DNA from: an uncultured Eubacteriales bacterium
GTDB taxonomy: Bacteria; Bacillota; Clostridia; Christensenellales; UBA1242
DNA length: 6,375 bases
NCBI GenBank assembly: GCA_949067325.1
Contig: CARTDZ010000038.1
Span: 1-6,375 of the forward strand
Reading direction: 5' to 3'
Below the pieces are notes generated by a model, which worked only from the letters and a program-made list of their open reading frames with translations, ran no database searches and was not told the DNA's origin. Numbering within the stretch: position 1 is the first letter of the stretch; each line of letters starts with the position of its first letter. A program made the position numbers and the translations under genes. This document shows positions 5,105 through 6,375 of this stretch, in pieces.

Positions 5105-6375
5105 ATGATTGACATAAATCTTATAAGAACAAACCCAGAACTTGTAAAAGCAAATATAAAGAAAAAATTTCAAGATCAAAAGCTTCCACTTGTTGATGAA
5201 GTGCTTGTTCTTGACAATGACTTAAGAGTTTTAAAAAAAGAAGGTGACGATCTTCGAGCGGCTAGAAATACGCTTTCAAGTCAAATAGGCCTTCTTATGC
5301 GCGAAAAGAAAGCTGCTGAAGCTGAAGAGATTAAAGCAAAAGTCAAAGCCAACAACGAAAGAATTGTTGAAATAGAAAGCGAAGAAGCTCAAATTTCTGC
5401 TAAACTTAAAAAAATCATGATGACTATACCAAATATTTTGGCTGATGATGTTCCTATAGGCAAAGATGACAGCGAAAATGTGCAAAGGCTGACTGTTGGC
5501 AAGGCTGAAATACCAAGTTTTGAAATACCTTATCACGCTGATATCTTAGAAAGCCTTAATGGTCTTGACCTTGACAGTTCAAGACGCACAAGCGGCAATG
5601 GTTTTTATTATCTTACTGGCAACATAGCAAGGCTTCACTCGGCTATTCTTTCTTATGCTCGTGATTTTATGATAAATAAAGGTTTTACCTATTGCATTCC
5701 GCCTTTTATGATAAGAAGTGACGTGGTAAACGGCGTTATGAGCTTTGATGAAATGGAAAATATGATGTATAAGATTGAAGGTGAAGACTTGTATCTTATT
5801 GGAACGAGCGAACACTCAATGATTGGCCGCTTTAAGGATACTCAAGTGAAAGAAAGCGACTTGCCACTTCTTTTGACTTCGTATTCACCATGTTTTAGAA
5901 AGGAAGTTGGCGCTCACGGCATTGAGGAACGCGGAATTTATCGTGTTCACCAGTTTGAAAAGCAGGAAATGATTGTTATTTGCAAACCTGAGCAGTCAAT
6001 GGACTGGTATAACAAAATGTGGCAGATTTCTTCAGAATTTTTTGCCAGCCTTGATATTCCTCATGAGGTTATGGAATGCTGCAGTGGTGATTTGGCTGAC
6101 CTCAAGGTTAAATCTTGCGATCTGAACGCTTGGAGCCCACGTCAAAAGAAATATTTTGGCGAACTAGGCTCTTGCTCAAACCTTTCAGACGCTCAAGCAA
6201 GACGACTTGGTATAAAAATAAAAGGCGAAAAAGGCTCATATTTTGCTCATACGCTCAACAATACTGTCGTTGCGCCTCCACGTATGCTTATTGCATTTTT
6301 AGAGAATAATTTAAATGCTGACGGATCGGTAAACATTCCAAAAGCGTTGCAAAATTATATGGGCGGAATGGATAA
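5105..6375 (+). CDS. serS: Seryl-tRNA synthetase, partial at the 3' end
   Basis: Class II aminoacyl-tRNA synthetase that activates serine with ATP and charges tRNA-Ser (and tRNA-Sec where present) in the cytoplasm. Visible are 423 codons with no stop. The family is about 425 long and the last residues, NYMGGMD, match the usual C-terminal YMGG, so only a few residues are missing. Residues 1-110 form the tRNA-binding helical arm, coiled coil about 30-105. Motif 1 lies near 175-205. The serine-binding TxE is Thr234-Glu236 (GTSEHS). Motif 2 includes SPCFRKE with Arg265 and Glu267, then RGIYRVHQFEK (276-286). Motif 3 ends at Arg393 in VVAPPR. Several segments differ from the standard bacterial enzyme: HTLNNTVVAPPR (382-393) replaces the usual LNGSGLAVGR type, and GELGSCSNLSDAQARRLGIK (352-371) replaces REISSCSNFEDFQARR. 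AGGAG at 5094-5098 is 6 bases before the ATG. It has its own promoter and is divergent from the recombinase. Confidence 0.95.
   Translation, partial: MIDINLIRTNPELVKANIKKKFQDQKLPLVDEVLVLDNDLRVLKKEGDDLRAARNTLSSQIGLLMREKKAAEAEEIKAKVKANNERIVEIESEEAQISAKLKKIMMTIPNILADDVPIGKDDSENVQRLTVGKAEIPSFEIPYHADILESLNGLDLDSSRRTSGNGFYYLTGNIARLHSAILSYARDFMINKGFTYCIPPFMIRSDVVNGVMSFDEMENMMYKIEGEDLYLIGTSEHSMIGRFKDTQVKESDLPLLLTSYSPCFRKEVGAHGIEERGIYRVHQFEKQEMIVICKPEQSMDWYNKMWQISSEFFASLDIPHEVMECCSGDLADLKVKSCDLNAWSPRQKKYFGELGSCSNLSDAQARRLGIKIKGEKGSYFAHTLNNTVVAPPRMLIAFLENNLNADGSVNIPKALQNYMGGMD

Noticed and set aside
4913..5179. Minus-strand open frame of 88 codons rich in Phe and Ile
   Set aside because: It overlaps the serS promoter and start and reads like the complement of A-rich non-coding DNA. 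The apparent hydrophobicity comes from base composition.

Overview
The window looks like chromosomal DNA of an AT-rich, endospore-forming Firmicute of the class Clostridia, probably an uncultured gut-type lineage. The evidence is the argR-recN-spoIVB gene order, strong AGGAGG-type ribosome binding sites, and SpoIVB itself, which is known only from endospore formers. The species cannot be named from this sequence.

Layout. Positions 1-125 hold a sigma-A-like promoter, a dyad resembling ARG boxes, and a small leader hairpin. Next come argR (126-578) and recN (590-2257) on the plus strand, only 11 bases apart and probably co-transcribed. The 83-base gap after recN packs together a candidate forespore (sigma-G/F type) promoter, an intrinsic terminator and the spoIVB ribosome binding site. 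spoIVB follows at 2341-3561. The 267-base gap at 3562-3828 holds a terminator for spoIVB, a second hairpin that can end transcription from the other side, an imperfect inverted repeat, and a doubtful 21-codon ORF. A complete tyrosine recombinase gene lies on the minus strand (3829-4866). The 238-base divergent gap at 4867-5104 carries promoters for both neighbours plus inverted repeats and a palindrome. serS (5105 onward, plus strand) runs off the end, probably only a few codons short of complete. No rRNA, tRNA, CRISPR array, transposase or T-box leader was seen.

How the genes relate. ArgR represses arginine synthesis when arginine is present. RecN is an SMC-like ATPase of double-strand-break repair. 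SpoIVB is the forespore-secreted serine protease that triggers pro-sigma-K processing in the mother cell. In Bacillus and most Clostridia spoIVB is followed directly by spo0A. Here that place is taken by the inverted recombinase and serS, so the conserved block is broken at this point.

Most interesting points: the overlap of a sporulation-type promoter with the recN terminator, so that a forespore transcript would start inside the hairpin loop; the apparently leaderless, Shine-Dalgarno-less recombinase gene beside genes with strong ribosome binding sites; inverted repeats shared by the divergent recombinase/serS promoters; and a divergent SerRS with archaeal-like features. The window looks mostly like ordinary chromosome, and I see no convincing new multi-gene system.
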